Assembly (NCBI RefSeq): GCF_003011895.2
Contig: NZ_PXWF02000202.1
Coordinates: 62,001-126,000 of the forward strand
Length of the DNA stretch: 64,000 nucleotides
Direction of reading: 5' to 3'
Source of the DNA: Massilia glaciei
Lineage (GTDB): Bacteria; Pseudomonadota; Gammaproteobacteria; Burkholderiales; Burkholderiaceae_D
The notes beneath the pieces were generated by a model. The model saw nothing but the letters and a program-made list of their open reading frames with translations. It searched no databases and was not told where the DNA came from. A program made the translations under genes and the position numbers. This document shows, one piece after another, positions 17,302 through 28,196 of this stretch (position 1 is its first letter; each line of letters begins with the position of its first letter).

Positions 17302-18906
17302 ATGGGTAATTTCGATAACGAGCAACACGGTCCCAGCTTCGTACACCGCCTGCTCACGCTGTTTGTAATGATCGCCTCTTTCATCGCCCGCTGCTTCAAG
17401 CGCGCCGGCGTGGTCTGGGCGCGCCTGTTGCGCTCGCTTGTCGGCGTCGACCGCCGGCTCATGGCAACGTCGAGCAAATCGCTGCAAAGCACCTTCCATG
17501 CGCTCGCCTTGCTGATGGTGGGCACGGCGATGATCACGGCCGGCGGCATCACCTTCAAACTCAGCCAGGCCTTCGGCTTCGGCCTGCTGGCAAATCTCGC
17601 AACATTTGCGTTCGTATTTTCGTTCGCGGCAGCGCTCGAGTGCGCGATCCTCGGAACTTTGATGCCAGGAAACCCATTGACCAAGGCCATCGTCGTACGG
17701 ATCGGCGCCGGGCTTCTGATCACCGCGATGCAAGTGGTGCCGATTCTCACCCTGATGATGCATGATCGAATCAACCTGGCGCTCCACAGCGAAGGCGTCG
17801 CCAGCCAGCTGGTCCTGAAGGCGCAAAACGAAAGCCTGTCCGGCATGGCGGCGATCCAGGACCGCGCTAGCAAGTTGGAGGACGGCGAGGAACGCGCCCG
17901 CGCCGAATTCGCCAACCCGCCGCGCGATCCCGAGGTCGAACAAGCAAACGACAAATTGAGCGCGGCCCGCAGCGAGCTGTCGGCCGCGCAGGCGGACCTC
18001 GCCGCGCTGCGCCTCAAGGCAAGCACGCTGGCCAAGGCGGCGGTCGCCAGTGACAAGGACGAAAAGCGGCGTGGCGTCCGTATCCGCGCGCTCGAAGCGG
18101 TGCAAGCCAAAATGCGCACGGCAGCAGCCGCCATCAATAGGGCCGACGTCGCGGTGCAGGAAGCCGAGGGGGCCCTGAAAAGCCGCCAGGCCGCGCAGGT
18201 CATGCGCCTGCAGCAATCGGTCACCGAGGCCAGCACGGCCGTGAGCGAGCATGCAAAACACGTCAAGGGCGTCGCTAGCAAACTCGAAGGCGATGCCAGC
18301 GTTTCGCGCGACTTGGTCGAGCGCGCGAATAAACCGAACTTCATCTCGCAGACCATCGCGCTGTTCAAACTCGCGGCGCGCGACCTGAGCGTCGCGGCCG
18401 CCTGCTTGGCCTTCTACTTGGCAGCATTGCTGATCGACACCCTCCCATTGATGGTCAAGATGTCGATGAAGGACAACCAGTACGCGCGCCGCCTCATGGC
18501 ACGGGAAGACGATCAGGAGTTTGGTGAAAAAATCGAAAGCGAAGTCGCCCGCCTCGACGGGGAGCGCATCCTGTCCGAGAAAACCAACGAGCTCAATGGC
18601 GTCCGGAAGTTCGCGGAACAAGACGCCGGCGCCTATCTGGCACAAAAACTCGCGTTCAACAACCAGCTCATGCTCGACATCACCACCGCGACCCAGTCGA
18701 TGCAAGTGACCGAGGCCGCTGCGGACCGCCTGCGTGGCCTGATGTTCAAATTGCTCGAGATCGACAAGCTCGTGGCCGCGCATCCGAACGTGAAATCGGT
18801 TTACACCAGCCAGCTCGCCGTACTCCTGAGCGAGCTGCGGGAGCGCGCGGCCGATATCGACCGCGCGCTGCGCAAGCAGCACATGGCCGGCGGCGCCGCC
18901 ACCTAG
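17302..18906 (+). CDS. DUF4407-family membrane protein with long coiled coil
   Basis: This 534-residue protein fits the DUF4407 layout. A LLRSLVGVDRRLM entry motif is followed by three membrane helices (about 65-87, 93-115, 130-153). A long charged coiled coil follows (about 190-345, Ala/Glu/Arg/Lys-rich). A fourth membrane helix at about 363-386 carries the IDTLPLMVKM motif, and a second helical tail ends the protein. GGGAG precedes the ATG. It begins 148 bases after the helicase stop on the same strand and may be part of the same unit or under its own promoter. The family has no settled function. A membrane sensor or effector role in the block is possible but not shown. Confidence 0.7.
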   Translation: MGNFDNEQHGPSFVHRLLTLFVMIASFIARCFKRAGVVWARLLRSLVGVDRRLMATSSKSLQSTFHALALLMVGTAMITAGGITFKLSQAFGFGLLANLATFAFVFSFAAALECAILGTLMPGNPLTKAIVVRIGAGLLITAMQVVPILTLMMHDRINLALHSEGVASQLVLKAQNESLSGMAAIQDRASKLEDGEERARAEFANPPRDPEVEQANDKLSAARSELSAAQADLAALRLKASTLAKAAVASDKDEKRRGVRIRALEAVQAKMRTAAAAINRADVAVQEAEGALKSRQAAQVMRLQQSVTEASTAVSEHAKHVKGVASKLEGDASVSRDLVERANKPNFISQTIALFKLAARDLSVAAACLAFYLAALLIDTLPLMVKMSMKDNQYARRLMAREDDQEFGEKIESEVARLDGERILSEKTNELNGVRKFAEQDAGAYLAQKLAFNNQLMLDITTATQSMQVTEAAADRLRGLMFKLLEIDKLVAAHPNVKSVYTSQLAVLLSELRERAADIDRALRKQHMAGGAAT

Positions 18907-19091
18907 TATCCCTGTCGGCCGCCTGGATGCGGCCAGGAGGCGGAATCGGCGCCGCAGCCCGGCGTAAGGCACGGCAGGGCTGCGGCCTTGCGCAGCCGTG
19001 CGGCGCCGGACCTTTGCTCGCCAGACCGATTCTCGCTTCTGGCAACCCGACAGCGCGTAGAATGAAGGCAATATTTTCCACTCCCCTCCCC

Positions 19092-21020
19092 ATGGCCAAA
19101 CGCTTCGTCTTTCGTCATTTCCGCACCCGCCTGGTCGCGTTCATCGTGGTGCTGGTGCTCGTCCTGCAGGCGCTGGTGTTCTTCACCGTGGGCACCGCGG
19201 CCAACCGCAGCGCCATCGGCGCCAGCGAGGAGGCGCTGCAACTGACCCTGCTGTCGCTGCAGGAGACCATGTCCACGCGCGAGAACAACCTGCGCAAGTT
19301 CGCGCGCCTGCTGTCGCACGATTTCGCCTTCAAGGCGCTGGTGAGCGTGGGCGACCCGGCCACCCTGATGTCGGCGTTCCGCAGCTACCGCAAGCGCCTC
19401 GGGGCCGACTGGATGTTCGTGCTCGACCTCGAGGGAGGCGCGCTGGCCGACACACTCGACCCGGCCGGCAAGCGCGCGCCGTCCGCCCTGCGCGCGCTCA
19501 GCGACAGCGCCGCCAACGACCCGCAGGAGGTCGCCTCGAGCATCGAGATCATCGACGGCAGGGCCTACCAGGTGGTGCTGGTGCCGGTCAAAGGCCCGCT
19601 CACCATCGCCTGGGTCGGCATCGGCTTCGAGGTCACCGACCTGCTGGCCAAGCAGCTCGAGCGGCAAACCCACACCAGCGTGAGCCTGGTGTGGCGCACG
19701 CCGGCGGGCCAGCCGATGCTGCTCGCGTCGACCCTGGACCAGCAACAGCGGCGCGACTACCTGGCCAACCACCAGGGCGCGATGCTGCCGGCGGCCGGCG
19801 GCGCGGCCGCGCGCATCACCGCGATGGCCGGCGAGGAGTACGTGGCGATCGAGGCGCCCCTGCGCAAGACCGGCGGCGGGGTCCTGCTCGGCGCGCTGCA
19901 ACGCTCGCTCGACGAGGCGCTGGGCGACTACCATGTGCTGCGCTGGCAGCTGCTGGCCGTGTTCGTGCTGTCGACGCTGATGGCGGCGTTCGCGGCGATC
20001 TATATCGCCAGCCGCGTCACGCGTCCGGTGCGGCGGCTCGCCGCCGGCGCCAAGCGCATCAGCGCCGGGCACTACGAAACCATCGGCGACATCGGCGCGC
20101 ACGACGAACTGGGCACGCTGGCGGCCTCGTTCGACGACATGGTGCACGGCCTGATCGAGCGCGACAAGGTGCGCGACATGCTCGGCAAGGTGGTCTCGCC
20201 GGCGATCGCCGAGGAGCTGCTGTCGCAGAACATCGACTTCAGCGGGCAGGAACAGGAGGTCAGCGTGATGTTCTCCGACATCCGCGGCTTCACCACCCTG
20301 TGCGAGGGCCGCGCGCCAAGCGAAATCCTGTCGATGCTCAACACCTACCTCGGCACCGTGAGCGACCTGATCGACGGCCACGACGGCGTGGTCGACAAAT
20401 ACATCGGCGACGCCGTCATGGCCTTGTACGGCGCGCCGCTGGTGGCGCCGGACGACCCGCAGCGCGCGCTCGAGACGGCGCTGGCGATGGTCGGCGCCCT
20501 GCCCGCCCTGAATGCGCAGTTCGCACGCGACGGCTGGCCGCCGCTGGCGATCGGCATCGGCATCCACAGCGGCATCGTGGTGGCCGGGAACATCGGTTCG
20601 CGCTCGCGCCTCAATTACACGGTGCTCGGCGACACGGTCAACCTGGCCTCGCGGCTCGAGGGCCTGTGCAAACACTACGGGGAGGCGATCATCGTCAGCG
20701 AGGCCACCATGCGCCGCTGCCCGGGTATCGCGTTCCGCGAACTCGATCTGGTGCGGGTCAAGGGCAAGCAGGAGGCGGTCGCGATTTTTTCCGTGATCGG
20801 GCACCGCAGCGACATCAGCGCGCGGCGATCGGGCGAGCTGGCGCTGCACGCGCAGGCGCTCGCGGACTACCGCGGCGGCCGCTTCGAGCAGGCCTTGACC
20901 CGGTTCGAAGCCGCGCCGCGCGACGGGCTGACCAAACTGTACATGGCCCGCTGCGCGCGCCACATCGCCGAGCCGCCCGCGCGGGACTGGGATGCGGTCG
21001 AGTCGCTGACCGAGAAATAG
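19092..21020 (+). CDS. Membrane-bound class III adenylate cyclase
   Basis: The predicted protein has 642 residues from the ATG at 19092; an in-frame ATG at 19062 is an alternative and neither has a strong ribosome site. It starts with a membrane helix (LVAFIVVLVLVLQALVFF), then a periplasmic sensor region to about 280, a second membrane helix, a HAMP linker (SRVTRPVRRLAAGAKRI), and a class III cyclase domain. Metal ligands D396 (FSDIRGF) and D440 (KYIGDAVM) are present. K436 and T510 are the ATP-specifying pair, and N517 and R521 the transition-state residues, so it should make cAMP from ATP. The C-terminus has a short TPR-like helix pair. It is convergent with leuA. Confidence 0.88.
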   Translation: MAKRFVFRHFRTRLVAFIVVLVLVLQALVFFTVGTAANRSAIGASEEALQLTLLSLQETMSTRENNLRKFARLLSHDFAFKALVSVGDPATLMSAFRSYRKRLGADWMFVLDLEGGALADTLDPAGKRAPSALRALSDSAANDPQEVASSIEIIDGRAYQVVLVPVKGPLTIAWVGIGFEVTDLLAKQLERQTHTSVSLVWRTPAGQPMLLASTLDQQQRRDYLANHQGAMLPAAGGAAARITAMAGEEYVAIEAPLRKTGGGVLLGALQRSLDEALGDYHVLRWQLLAVFVLSTLMAAFAAIYIASRVTRPVRRLAAGAKRISAGHYETIGDIGAHDELGTLAASFDDMVHGLIERDKVRDMLGKVVSPAIAEELLSQNIDFSGQEQEVSVMFSDIRGFTTLCEGRAPSEILSMLNTYLGTVSDLIDGHDGVVDKYIGDAVMALYGAPLVAPDDPQRALETALAMVGALPALNAQFARDGWPPLAIGIGIHSGIVVAGNIGSRSRLNYTVLGDTVNLASRLEGLCKHYGEAIIVSEATMRRCPGIAFRELDLVRVKGKQEAVAIFSVIGHRSDISARRSGELALHAQALADYRGGRFEQALTRFEAAPRDGLTKLYMARCARHIAEPPARDWDAVESLTEK

Positions 21021-21068
21021 TCTTCATCATGTCGGCCGGGGCGCGCCAAGGGCGGGACGCCCCTCCCG

Positions 21069-22613
21069 CTACTGCTGCGGATTGACGCGTTCGACCTTCG
21101 AGTGCAGCTTGTTCAGGCCCGACAGGTAGGCCTTGGCCGTGGCCACGATGATGTCCGGGTCCGAGCCGACGCCGTTGACGATGCGCCCGGCGCGCGACAG
21201 GCGCATGGTCACCTCGCCCTGCGACTGGCTGCCGTTGCTGATCGCGTTGATGGAGAACAGCACCAGCTCGGCGCCGCTGGCGGCCTCTTTTTCGATCGCG
21301 TTAACGGTGGCGTCGACCGGTCCGTCGCCCTCGCCTTCGCAGGTGACCTCCTTGCCGTCCATCGAGAACACCACCTTGGCGCTCGGGGTCTCGCCGGTCT
21401 CGGAGCGCTGCGCCAGCGAGACGAAATGGTAGAACTCGCCCTCGTGCGCGTGGTCCTCTTCGGACACGAGCGCCATGATGTCTTCGTCGAAGATCTCCGA
21501 CTTGCGGTCGGCCAGCTCCTTGAAGCGGCCGAAGGCGGCGTTGACGTCGGCCTCGGATTCGAGCTCGATGCCGAGTTCCTGCAGGCGCGCCTTGAACGCG
21601 TTGCGGCCCGACAGTTTGCCCAGCACGATCTTGTTGGCGGTCCAGCCGACGTCTTCGGCGCGCATGATCTCGTAGGTCTCGCGCGCCTTCAGGATGCCGT
21701 CCTGGTGGATGCCGGACGCGTGCGCGAAGGCGTTCGCGCCCACCACCGCCTTGTTCGGCTGCACCGCGAAGCCGGTGATCTGCGAGACCATCTTGGAGGC
21801 GGCAACGATCTGGGTGGTGTCGATCCCGAGCTGCAGCTTGAAGTAGTCGGAGCGCGTGCGCACCGCCATGACGAGTTCCTCGAGCGCGGTGTTGCCGGCC
21901 CGTTCGCCCAGGCCGTTGATGGTGCACTCGACCTGGCGCGCGCCGCCGATCATGACGCCGGCGAGCGAATTGGCGACCGCCAGGCCAAGGTCGTTGTGGC
22001 AGTGGACCGACCAGATCGCCTTGTCGGAGTTGGGGATGCGCTCGCGCAGGCGGCGGATGGTCTGGCCGAACACCTCGGGCACCGCGTAGCCGACCGTGTC
22101 GGGGAAGTTGATGGTGGTGGCGCCCTCGGCGATGACCGATTCGAGCACGCGGCACAGGAAGTCCTCGTCGGAGCGGCTGCCGTCCTCGGGCGAGAATTCG
22201 ACGTCGTCGGTGTACTGGCGCGCGTAGCGGATCGCCGCCATGGCCTGCTCGAGCACCTGCTCGGGCTCCATGCGCAGCTTCATTTTCATGTGCAGCGGCG
22301 AGGTCGCGATGAAGGTGTGGATGCGTTTGCGCTCGGCCGGCTGCAGGGCCTCGGCGGCGCGCGCGATGTCGCGCTCGTTGGCGCGCGAGAGCGAGCACAC
22401 GGTCGAGTCCTTGATGGCGGCGGCGATCGCGCGGATGGCCTCGAAGTCGCCGGGCGAGGCGGCCGCGAAACCGGCCTCGATGACGTCGACCTTCATGCGC
22501 TCGAGCTGGCGCGCGATGCGGACCTTTTCGTCCTTGGTCATCGAGGCGCCGGGCGACTGCTCGCCGTCGCGCAGGGTGGTGTCGAAAATGATGAGGCGGT
22601 TCGAATCAGTCAT
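21069..22613 (-). CDS. leuA: 2-isopropylmalate synthase
   Basis: This 514-residue enzyme catalyses the first committed step of leucine synthesis: acetyl-CoA plus 2-oxoisovalerate gives 2-isopropylmalate. The N-terminal TIM barrel has [16 protein letters not shown] with the metal-binding Asp, [18 protein letters not shown] with the two His ligands, and [14 protein letters not shown]. The C-terminal part (about 390-510) is the LeuA regulatory domain that binds leucine. The start at 22613 has CTGGAG upstream. It belongs to the minus-strand ilv/leu group. A short tandem repeat occupies its leader. Confidence 0.97.
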   Translation of the reverse strand: MTDSNRLIIFDTTLRDGEQSPGASMTKDEKVRIARQLERMKVDVIEAGFAAASPGDFEAIRAIAAAIKDSTVCSLSRANERDIARAAEALQPAERKRIHTFIATSPLHMKMKLRMEPEQVLEQAMAAIRYARQYTDDVEFSPEDGSRSDEDFLCRVLESVIAEGATTINFPDTVGYAVPEVFGQTIRRLRERIPNSDKAIWSVHCHNDLGLAVANSLAGVMIGGARQVECTINGLGERAGNTALEELVMAVRTRSDYFKLQLGIDTTQIVAASKMVSQITGFAVQPNKAVVGANAFAHASGIHQDGILKARETYEIMRAEDVGWTANKIVLGKLSGRNAFKARLQELGIELESEADVNAAFGRFKELADRKSEIFDEDIMALVSEEDHAHEGEFYHFVSLAQRSETGETPSAKVVFSMDGKEVTCEGEGDGPVDATVNAIEKEAASGAELVLFSINAISNGSQSQGEVTMRLSRAGRIVNGVGSDPDIIVATAKAYLSGLNKLHSKVERVNPQQ

Positions 22614-22633
22614 GCCAGCTCCAGTAATCTATT

Positions 22634-22691
22634 GAAACACACGCGAAACACACGCGAAACACACGCAAGACACGCGCAAGACACGCGCAAA
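22634..22691 (-). repeat. Short tandem repeat in the leuA leader
   Basis: About five imperfect copies of an 11-12 base unit (GAAACACACGC three times, then GCAAGACACGC twice on the + strand) lie directly before the leuA ribosome site. This makes a GU-rich 5' leader on the leuA mRNA. No leader peptide or hairpin was evident. Confidence 0.8.
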
Positions 22692-22720
22692 CCCCGCCGC
22701 CATCGAACTACCTCGATTGG

Positions 22721-23596
22721 TCAGCGGCGCTCGCTTTGATCGACCGGTTCGTCGTCGGTCTGCACGATACTGACCGGCATGCCCTTCGCAAGGCGCCAGA
22801 AGTAGACCGCGTAACCGGACAAACCGTATAAAACAAACACGGGCATGAGCACCATCGAGGGCGCGCTGGCCACGATCGCGAACGCGAGCACGATCAGGAA
22901 CACGACGATGAACGGCACCGATTTGCGGAAATTGACATCCTTAAAACTATAGAACGGCACGTTGGTGACCATGGTCAGGCCGGCGAACAACGCGATGCCG
23001 AACGAGATCCAGGCCAGGCTGCGCCCGGTCTGGCCAAATTCGGTCATGAGCAAAATGAAACCGGCCACCATGCCGGCCGCCGCCGGGCTGGGCAGGCCCT
23101 GGAAGAACCGTTTGTCGACCACTTCGATGTTGGTGTTGAAGCGCGCCAGGCGCAGCGCGGCGCCGGCGCAATAAACGAAGGCGGCGACCCAGCCGAGCTT
23201 GCCCATGCCGCTGAGCGACCATTCGTAGATCACCAGCGCCGGCGCGGCGCCGAACGAGACCATGTCGGACAGGCTGTCGTACTGGGCCCCGAATTCGGAT
23301 TGGGTGTTGGTCAGGCGCGCGATGCGGCCGTCGAGCGCGTCGAGGATCATGGCCACGAAAATGGCCCACGCGGCGTGTTCGAAGCGCAACCCCATGGCGC
23401 TGACGATGGCGTAGAAACCGCAAAACAGGGCCGCCGTGGTGAACGCGTTGGGCAGCAGGTAGATGCCGCGCCGCGGACGCTTGGCCACGCCGGCCGTTTC
23501 GGACGCGCGGCGCCCGAACTTGCTAAAGCGTGCGAATTTGGGCGTTTTGGCGGCCTGCGGGTTGGCGGGCTTGCGGCGGCGTGGGAAGGTGGCCAT
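22721..23596 (-). CDS. pssA: CDP-diacylglycerol-serine O-phosphatidyltransferase
   Basis: The predicted integral membrane enzyme has 291 residues. It makes phosphatidylserine, the precursor of phosphatidylethanolamine, from CDP-diacylglycerol and serine. The CDP-alcohol phosphotransferase signature is complete: DALDGRIAR, then FGAQYDSLSD, giving the D-G-x2-A-R-x8-G-x3-D-x3-D pattern. A basic N-terminal tail of about 40 residues is followed by six or more membrane helices, starting at LLPNAFTTAALFCGFYAIV. The length and the motif fit the type II (PssA) enzyme. It lies between the SIMPL protein and leuA on the same strand, a grouping common in betaproteobacteria. Confidence 0.93.
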   Translation of the reverse strand: MATFPRRRKPANPQAAKTPKFARFSKFGRRASETAGVAKRPRRGIYLLPNAFTTAALFCGFYAIVSAMGLRFEHAAWAIFVAMILDALDGRIARLTNTQSEFGAQYDSLSDMVSFGAAPALVIYEWSLSGMGKLGWVAAFVYCAGAALRLARFNTNIEVVDKRFFQGLPSPAAAGMVAGFILLMTEFGQTGRSLAWISFGIALFAGLTMVTNVPFYSFKDVNFRKSVPFIVVFLIVLAFAIVASAPSMVLMPVFVLYGLSGYAVYFWRLAKGMPVSIVQTDDEPVDQSERR

Positions 23597-23705
23597 GGAT
23601 TTCCGTTTCGAGTAATTTAATCGCTGCCGCGGCGGCCCCGGGTCGGGCCCGCCGCTTGACCGTCCATTATAGTGGGCAGACAGTCAACTTAGCGAAACGA
23701 TGTAC

Positions 23706-24461
23706 TTACTTGAACTTCACCTTTCCCACGAGGCGCATCTGCAGCGTGGTCTCGCCGGGCTCGAAGCTCGGTTCGGCGACCTGCTCGGGGCCGCCGCCAC
23801 GCTTGCTCATCATCATGGCGCCGACCGCGCCTTCGCTCTGCGGACCGGCGTAATTGCCCGAGCCTTCGAAATCGACCGTGTCGAGCACGGCGTCGGACAC
23901 CTTGCGGCCCATCGCCGCGGCGATCGAGCCGATCCGCTCGTTGAGGTTGCGGTAGGTGGCGGCGATGCGCTGGTCGTCGACCTTTTTGAGCGTGGCCGGG
24001 CTCAGGCCGAATTGCAGGCCGTTAAGACCGAGCACGCTCTGGGCGGCGGCCACCGTTTTCGGCAGCGCGTTCAAATTTTGTGTTTTCACTTCGAGGTACT
24101 GGCCGACGCGCCAGCCGGTGGGCAGGCGCTTGGCGGGCATGCTGCCGTCGGGCATGGGGCGCTCCTCCGGGTAGACCGGGTAGGTGTAGTAGCCCTGCGT
24201 CTTGAGGATGGCCTGGGGGTCCTGCTTGCGGACGATCTCGGTGCCCTGCTTCATCTTCTGGTTGACGCGCGAGGCGGCGGCGGCCTTGTCCTTGTCGAAT
24301 TCCTCGACCATGAAGGTCGCGACGGCCTCGTCGTTGGGGTGCGTCACCTCGCCGAAGGCGGGGACGATGACGAGGGTGCCGGTGGTCGGCAGCAGGTTCT
24401 GCGCCTGCACCTGCGCGGCCAGCGCGAGGGCGGCCAGGATCATGAATTTTGATGGTGCCAT
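23706..24461 (-). CDS. Exported SIMPL-domain (DUF541) protein
   Basis: The predicted protein has 251 residues. The start at 24461 was chosen because it has GGAG ten bases upstream and opens directly into a signal peptide (MAPSKFMILAALALAAQVQAQ); the longer frame to 24530 lacks both. The mature part matches the SIMPL/DUF541 family of periplasmic proteins: VIVPAFGEVTHPNDEA, the YYTYPVYPEE segment, GWRVGQYLEVKTQNLNALP, and GLQFGLSPATLKKV. Its cellular role is not established; relatives are linked to oxidative stress or membrane integrity. It is placed between ilvC and pssA on the same strand but separated from ilvC by a 440-base gap with REP-like repeats, so it is probably transcribed separately. 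Confidence 0.8.
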   Translation of the reverse strand: MAPSKFMILAALALAAQVQAQNLLPTTGTLVIVPAFGEVTHPNDEAVATFMVEEFDKDKAAAASRVNQKMKQGTEIVRKQDPQAILKTQGYYTYPVYPEERPMPDGSMPAKRLPTGWRVGQYLEVKTQNLNALPKTVAAAQSVLGLNGLQFGLSPATLKKVDDQRIAATYRNLNERIGSIAAAMGRKVSDAVLDTVDFEGSGNYAGPQSEGAVGAMMMSKRGGGPEQVAEPSFEPGETTLQMRLVGKVKFK

Positions 24462-24665
24462 TGTGGTTCTCCGAAGGTTAACAGACGGCAATGGGGCATG
24501 CCGCCCCATTTTGCTTGTCCAAACCAGCACCTTACCCGTATTTCAACTTTGACCGCGCTGCTGTAATGAAAAGTTGCAATTGAATACAACTTCCCGCAAA
24601 ACGGCACCGCTCGGGCAAAAGCCGAGTCGCGCTCCAGGAACAGTCTGCGATCCATGAAAACACCC

Positions 24666-24852
24666 GTCATTCCTGCCATTGGCAGAAATGACTCCCCGGG
24701 CTCGGCGCCCCCCTTAGCGGAGACCCATGCTGAGCCGGTCTTGACGCGCCGTTCAACCCTTTAGGCCACGTTACAAATTTGCAGATGGCGCGTGACTGCA
24801 TGCTCAGCATGGATTCCCGCCAAGGGGGCGCCGAGCCCGGGAACGACGGGGG
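24666..24852 (+). repeat. Inverted pair of REP-like intergenic repeats
   Basis: Two copies of a palindromic element face each other in the 24462-24903 gap, which holds no gene. Copy A (24666-24734, + strand) contains CTCGGCGCCCCCCTTAGCGG then CCATGCTGAG. Copy B (24803-24852) is its inverse, reading CTCAGCATGGATTCCCGCC and ending in a GAGCCCGGGAACGACGGGGG tail. A very similar copy lies at 37982-38027. This is the arrangement of a bacterial interspersed mosaic element. It may stabilise mRNA ends or terminate transcription from ilvC. Confidence 0.75.
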
Positions 24853-24903
24853 AGTGAGGCGGCTCCGGCGATACAGTTGTCGCCGCCGGACCGCACCACG
24901 TAT

Positions 24904-25944
<1,041 letters not shown>

Positions 25945-25977
25945 TCAATTGTTTGGGATTGTGCCGTCGGCACGGTC

Positions 25978-26469
25978 TTACACTTTGAGGATGCGTTCGC
26001 CGCGGCCGATGCCGGAGCCGCCGGTGCGCACCGTTTCGAGGATCGAGGCGCGGTCGATGGAGTCGATGAACGCGTCGAGCTTGCCCTTGTTGCCGGTCAG
26101 CTCGATCGTGTAGGTCTTCTCCGTGACGTCGATGACGCGGCCGCGGAAGATGTCCGCGGTGCGCTTCATTTCCTCGCGCTCCTTGCCGACCGCGCGCACC
26201 TTGATGAGCATGAGCTCGCGTTCGATGTGGGCGCCCTCGGTCAGGTCGACCACCTTGACCACCTCGATCAGGCGGTTCAGGTGCTTGGTGATCTGCTCGA
26301 TGATGTCGTCCGAGCCGCTGGTGACGATGGTCATGCGCGACAGGGTCGCGTCCTCGGTCGGCGCCACCGTCAGCGTCTCGATATTGTAGCCGCGGGCCGA
26401 GAACAGGCCGACCACGCGCGAGAGCGCGCCGGCTTCGTTTTCCAGCAGGACTGAGATGATATGGCGCAT
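25978..26469 (-). CDS. ilvH: Acetolactate synthase small (regulatory) subunit
   Basis: This 163-residue protein is standard for IlvH. It binds valine and controls the large subunit. The N-terminal ACT domain (HIISVLLENEAGALSRVVG, then FSARGYNIETLTVAPTED) and the C-terminal small-subunit domain (RELMLIKVRA, then DAFIDSI) are clear. The ATG overlaps the ilvI stop (TAATG), so the two subunits are co-translated. Confidence 0.97.
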   Translation of the reverse strand: MRHIISVLLENEAGALSRVVGLFSARGYNIETLTVAPTEDATLSRMTIVTSGSDDIIEQITKHLNRLIEVVKVVDLTEGAHIERELMLIKVRAVGKEREEMKRTADIFRGRVIDVTEKTYTIELTGNKGKLDAFIDSIDRASILETVRTGGSGIGRGERILKV

Positions 26470-28196
26470 TACAAGTCCTCCGATCCGAGCAGCATTTCGG
26501 ACAAGCCCTTGCCGGCCTTGACCATGGGCCAGACGTTTTCGGACTGGTCGGTGATGAAGTTCATGAACACCAGGCGGTCCTTCATGTCGAACGCCTCCTT
26601 GAGCGCGCCGTCGACGTCACCGGGTTTTTCGATCTTCATGCCGACGTGGCCGAACGATTCGGCCAGCTTCGAGAAGTCCGGCAGCGAGTCCATGTACGAC
26701 TCCGAATAGCGCGAGCCGTAGTCGATCTGCTGCCACTGGCGCACCATGCCGAGGAAACGGTTGTTGAGCAGGATGATCTTCGGCGTCAAATGGTATTGCT
26801 TGCAGGTGGCAAGCTCCTGGATGCACATCTGGATCGAGCCCTCGCCCGTGATGCAGGCCACGGTCGCGTCGGGGTTGGCCATCTGCACGCCCATGGCGTA
26901 CGGCAGGCCCACGCCCATGGTGCCCAGGCCGCCCGAATTGATCCAGCGGCGCGGCTTGTCGAAACCATAGTACTGGGCCGCCCACATCTGGTGCTGGCCG
27001 ACGTCGGAGGTGATGAAGGCGTCGCCCTTGGTCAGCTCCCAGACCTTCTGGACCACCGATTGCGGCTTGATCACGAGGCTTGAATCCTGGAATTTGAGGC
27101 ATTCGCGGCCGCGCCATTCGTTGATCTGTTTCCACCAGTCCTTGACGGCCGGCGCGTTCGGCTTGGCCTCGCTGGCGTCGAGCTGGGCCAGGAATTCGAC
27201 CAGCACGTCCTTGACGTTGCCCACGATCGGGATGTCGACCTTGACCCGTTTCGAGATCGAGGACGGGTCGATGTCGACGTGGATGATCTTGCGCGGATGC
27301 GAGGCGAAGTGCTTGGGGTTGCCGATCACGCGGTCGTCGAAGCGGGCGCCGATGGCGATCAGGACGTCGCAATGCTGCATCGCCATGTTCGCTTCGTAGG
27401 TGCCGTGCATGCCGGGCATGCCAACATAGTTCTCGCTCGAGGCGCGGTAGCCGCCCAACCCCATCAGGGTGTTGGTGCACGGGAAACCGAGACGGTCGAC
27501 CAAGCGGTTGAGCTCGGGCGAAGCGTTGGCGAGGATGACCCCGCCGCCGGTGTAGATCATCGGGCGTTCGGCCTGCAGCAGCAGTTGCACGGCCTTGCGG
27601 ATCTGGCCCGAATGGCCCTTGTCGACCGGCTTGTACGAGCGCATCTCGATATCCTTGGGATAGTCGTAGAAGCACTTGTGCATGCTGATGTCTTTGGGGA
27701 TGTCGACCAGCACCGGGCCGGGACGGCCGGTGCGCGCGATGAAGAACGCCTTCTTGATCGTCAGCGCGAGGTCCTTGACATCCTTGACGAGGAAATTGTG
27801 CTTGACCACGGGCCGCGTGATGCCGACCGTGTCGCATTCCTGGAATGCATCCTGGCCGATCGCGTGGCTCGGCACCTGGCCGGAGATGACGACCATCGGG
27901 ATCGAATCCATGTACGCGGTCGACAGGCCGGTGACGGCGTTGGTCACGCCCGGACCCGAGGTCACGAGGGCGACGCCGACCGTGTTCGAGCTGCGCGAAT
28001 AGGCATCGGCCGCATGCACGGCCGCCTGCTCGTGGCGTACGAGGACGTGTTGGAATTTGTCTTGCTTGAAGATGGCGTCGTAGATATAGAGGACCGCACC
28101 GCCCGGATAGCCAAAGACGTGTTTGACGCCCTCCTCGGCCAGGCAACGCACTAATATCTCAGCGCCCGTGATGGGAACTGCTGCTTCGTTACTCAT
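26469..28196 (-). CDS. ilvI: Acetolactate synthase large (catalytic) subunit
   Basis: This 575-residue enzyme is thiamine-diphosphate and FAD dependent. It condenses two pyruvates, or pyruvate with 2-oxobutyrate, at the start of branched-chain amino acid synthesis. GVKHVFGYPGGAVLYIYD carries the opening TPP-domain motif and LVRHEQAAVHAADAYSR the catalytic Glu. The C-terminal TPP motif begins ACITGEGSIQM and ends ILLNNRFLGM. A Glu replaces the more usual Asp of GDGS, as in several homologues. AAAGGAATG precedes the ATG. It heads the ilvI-ilvH-ilvC operon. Confidence 0.97.
   Translation of the reverse strand: MSNEAAVPITGAEILVRCLAEEGVKHVFGYPGGAVLYIYDAIFKQDKFQHVLVRHEQAAVHAADAYSRSSNTVGVALVTSGPGVTNAVTGLSTAYMDSIPMVVISGQVPSHAIGQDAFQECDTVGITRPVVKHNFLVKDVKDLALTIKKAFFIARTGRPGPVLVDIPKDISMHKCFYDYPKDIEMRSYKPVDKGHSGQIRKAVQLLLQAERPMIYTGGGVILANASPELNRLVDRLGFPCTNTLMGLGGYRASSENYVGMPGMHGTYEANMAMQHCDVLIAIGARFDDRVIGNPKHFASHPRKIIHVDIDPSSISKRVKVDIPIVGNVKDVLVEFLAQLDASEAKPNAPAVKDWWKQINEWRGRECLKFQDSSLVIKPQSVVQKVWELTKGDAFITSDVGQHQMWAAQYYGFDKPRRWINSGGLGTMGVGLPYAMGVQMANPDATVACITGEGSIQMCIQELATCKQYHLTPKIILLNNRFLGMVRQWQQIDYGSRYSESYMDSLPDFSKLAESFGHVGMKIEKPGDVDGALKEAFDMKDRLVFMNFITDQSENVWPMVKAGKGLSEMLLGSEDL

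Noticed and set aside
21021..21068. GGGGCG/CGCCCC hairpin between the cyclase and leuA as a terminator
   Set aside because: A weak GC hairpin exists but there is no T run on either strand.
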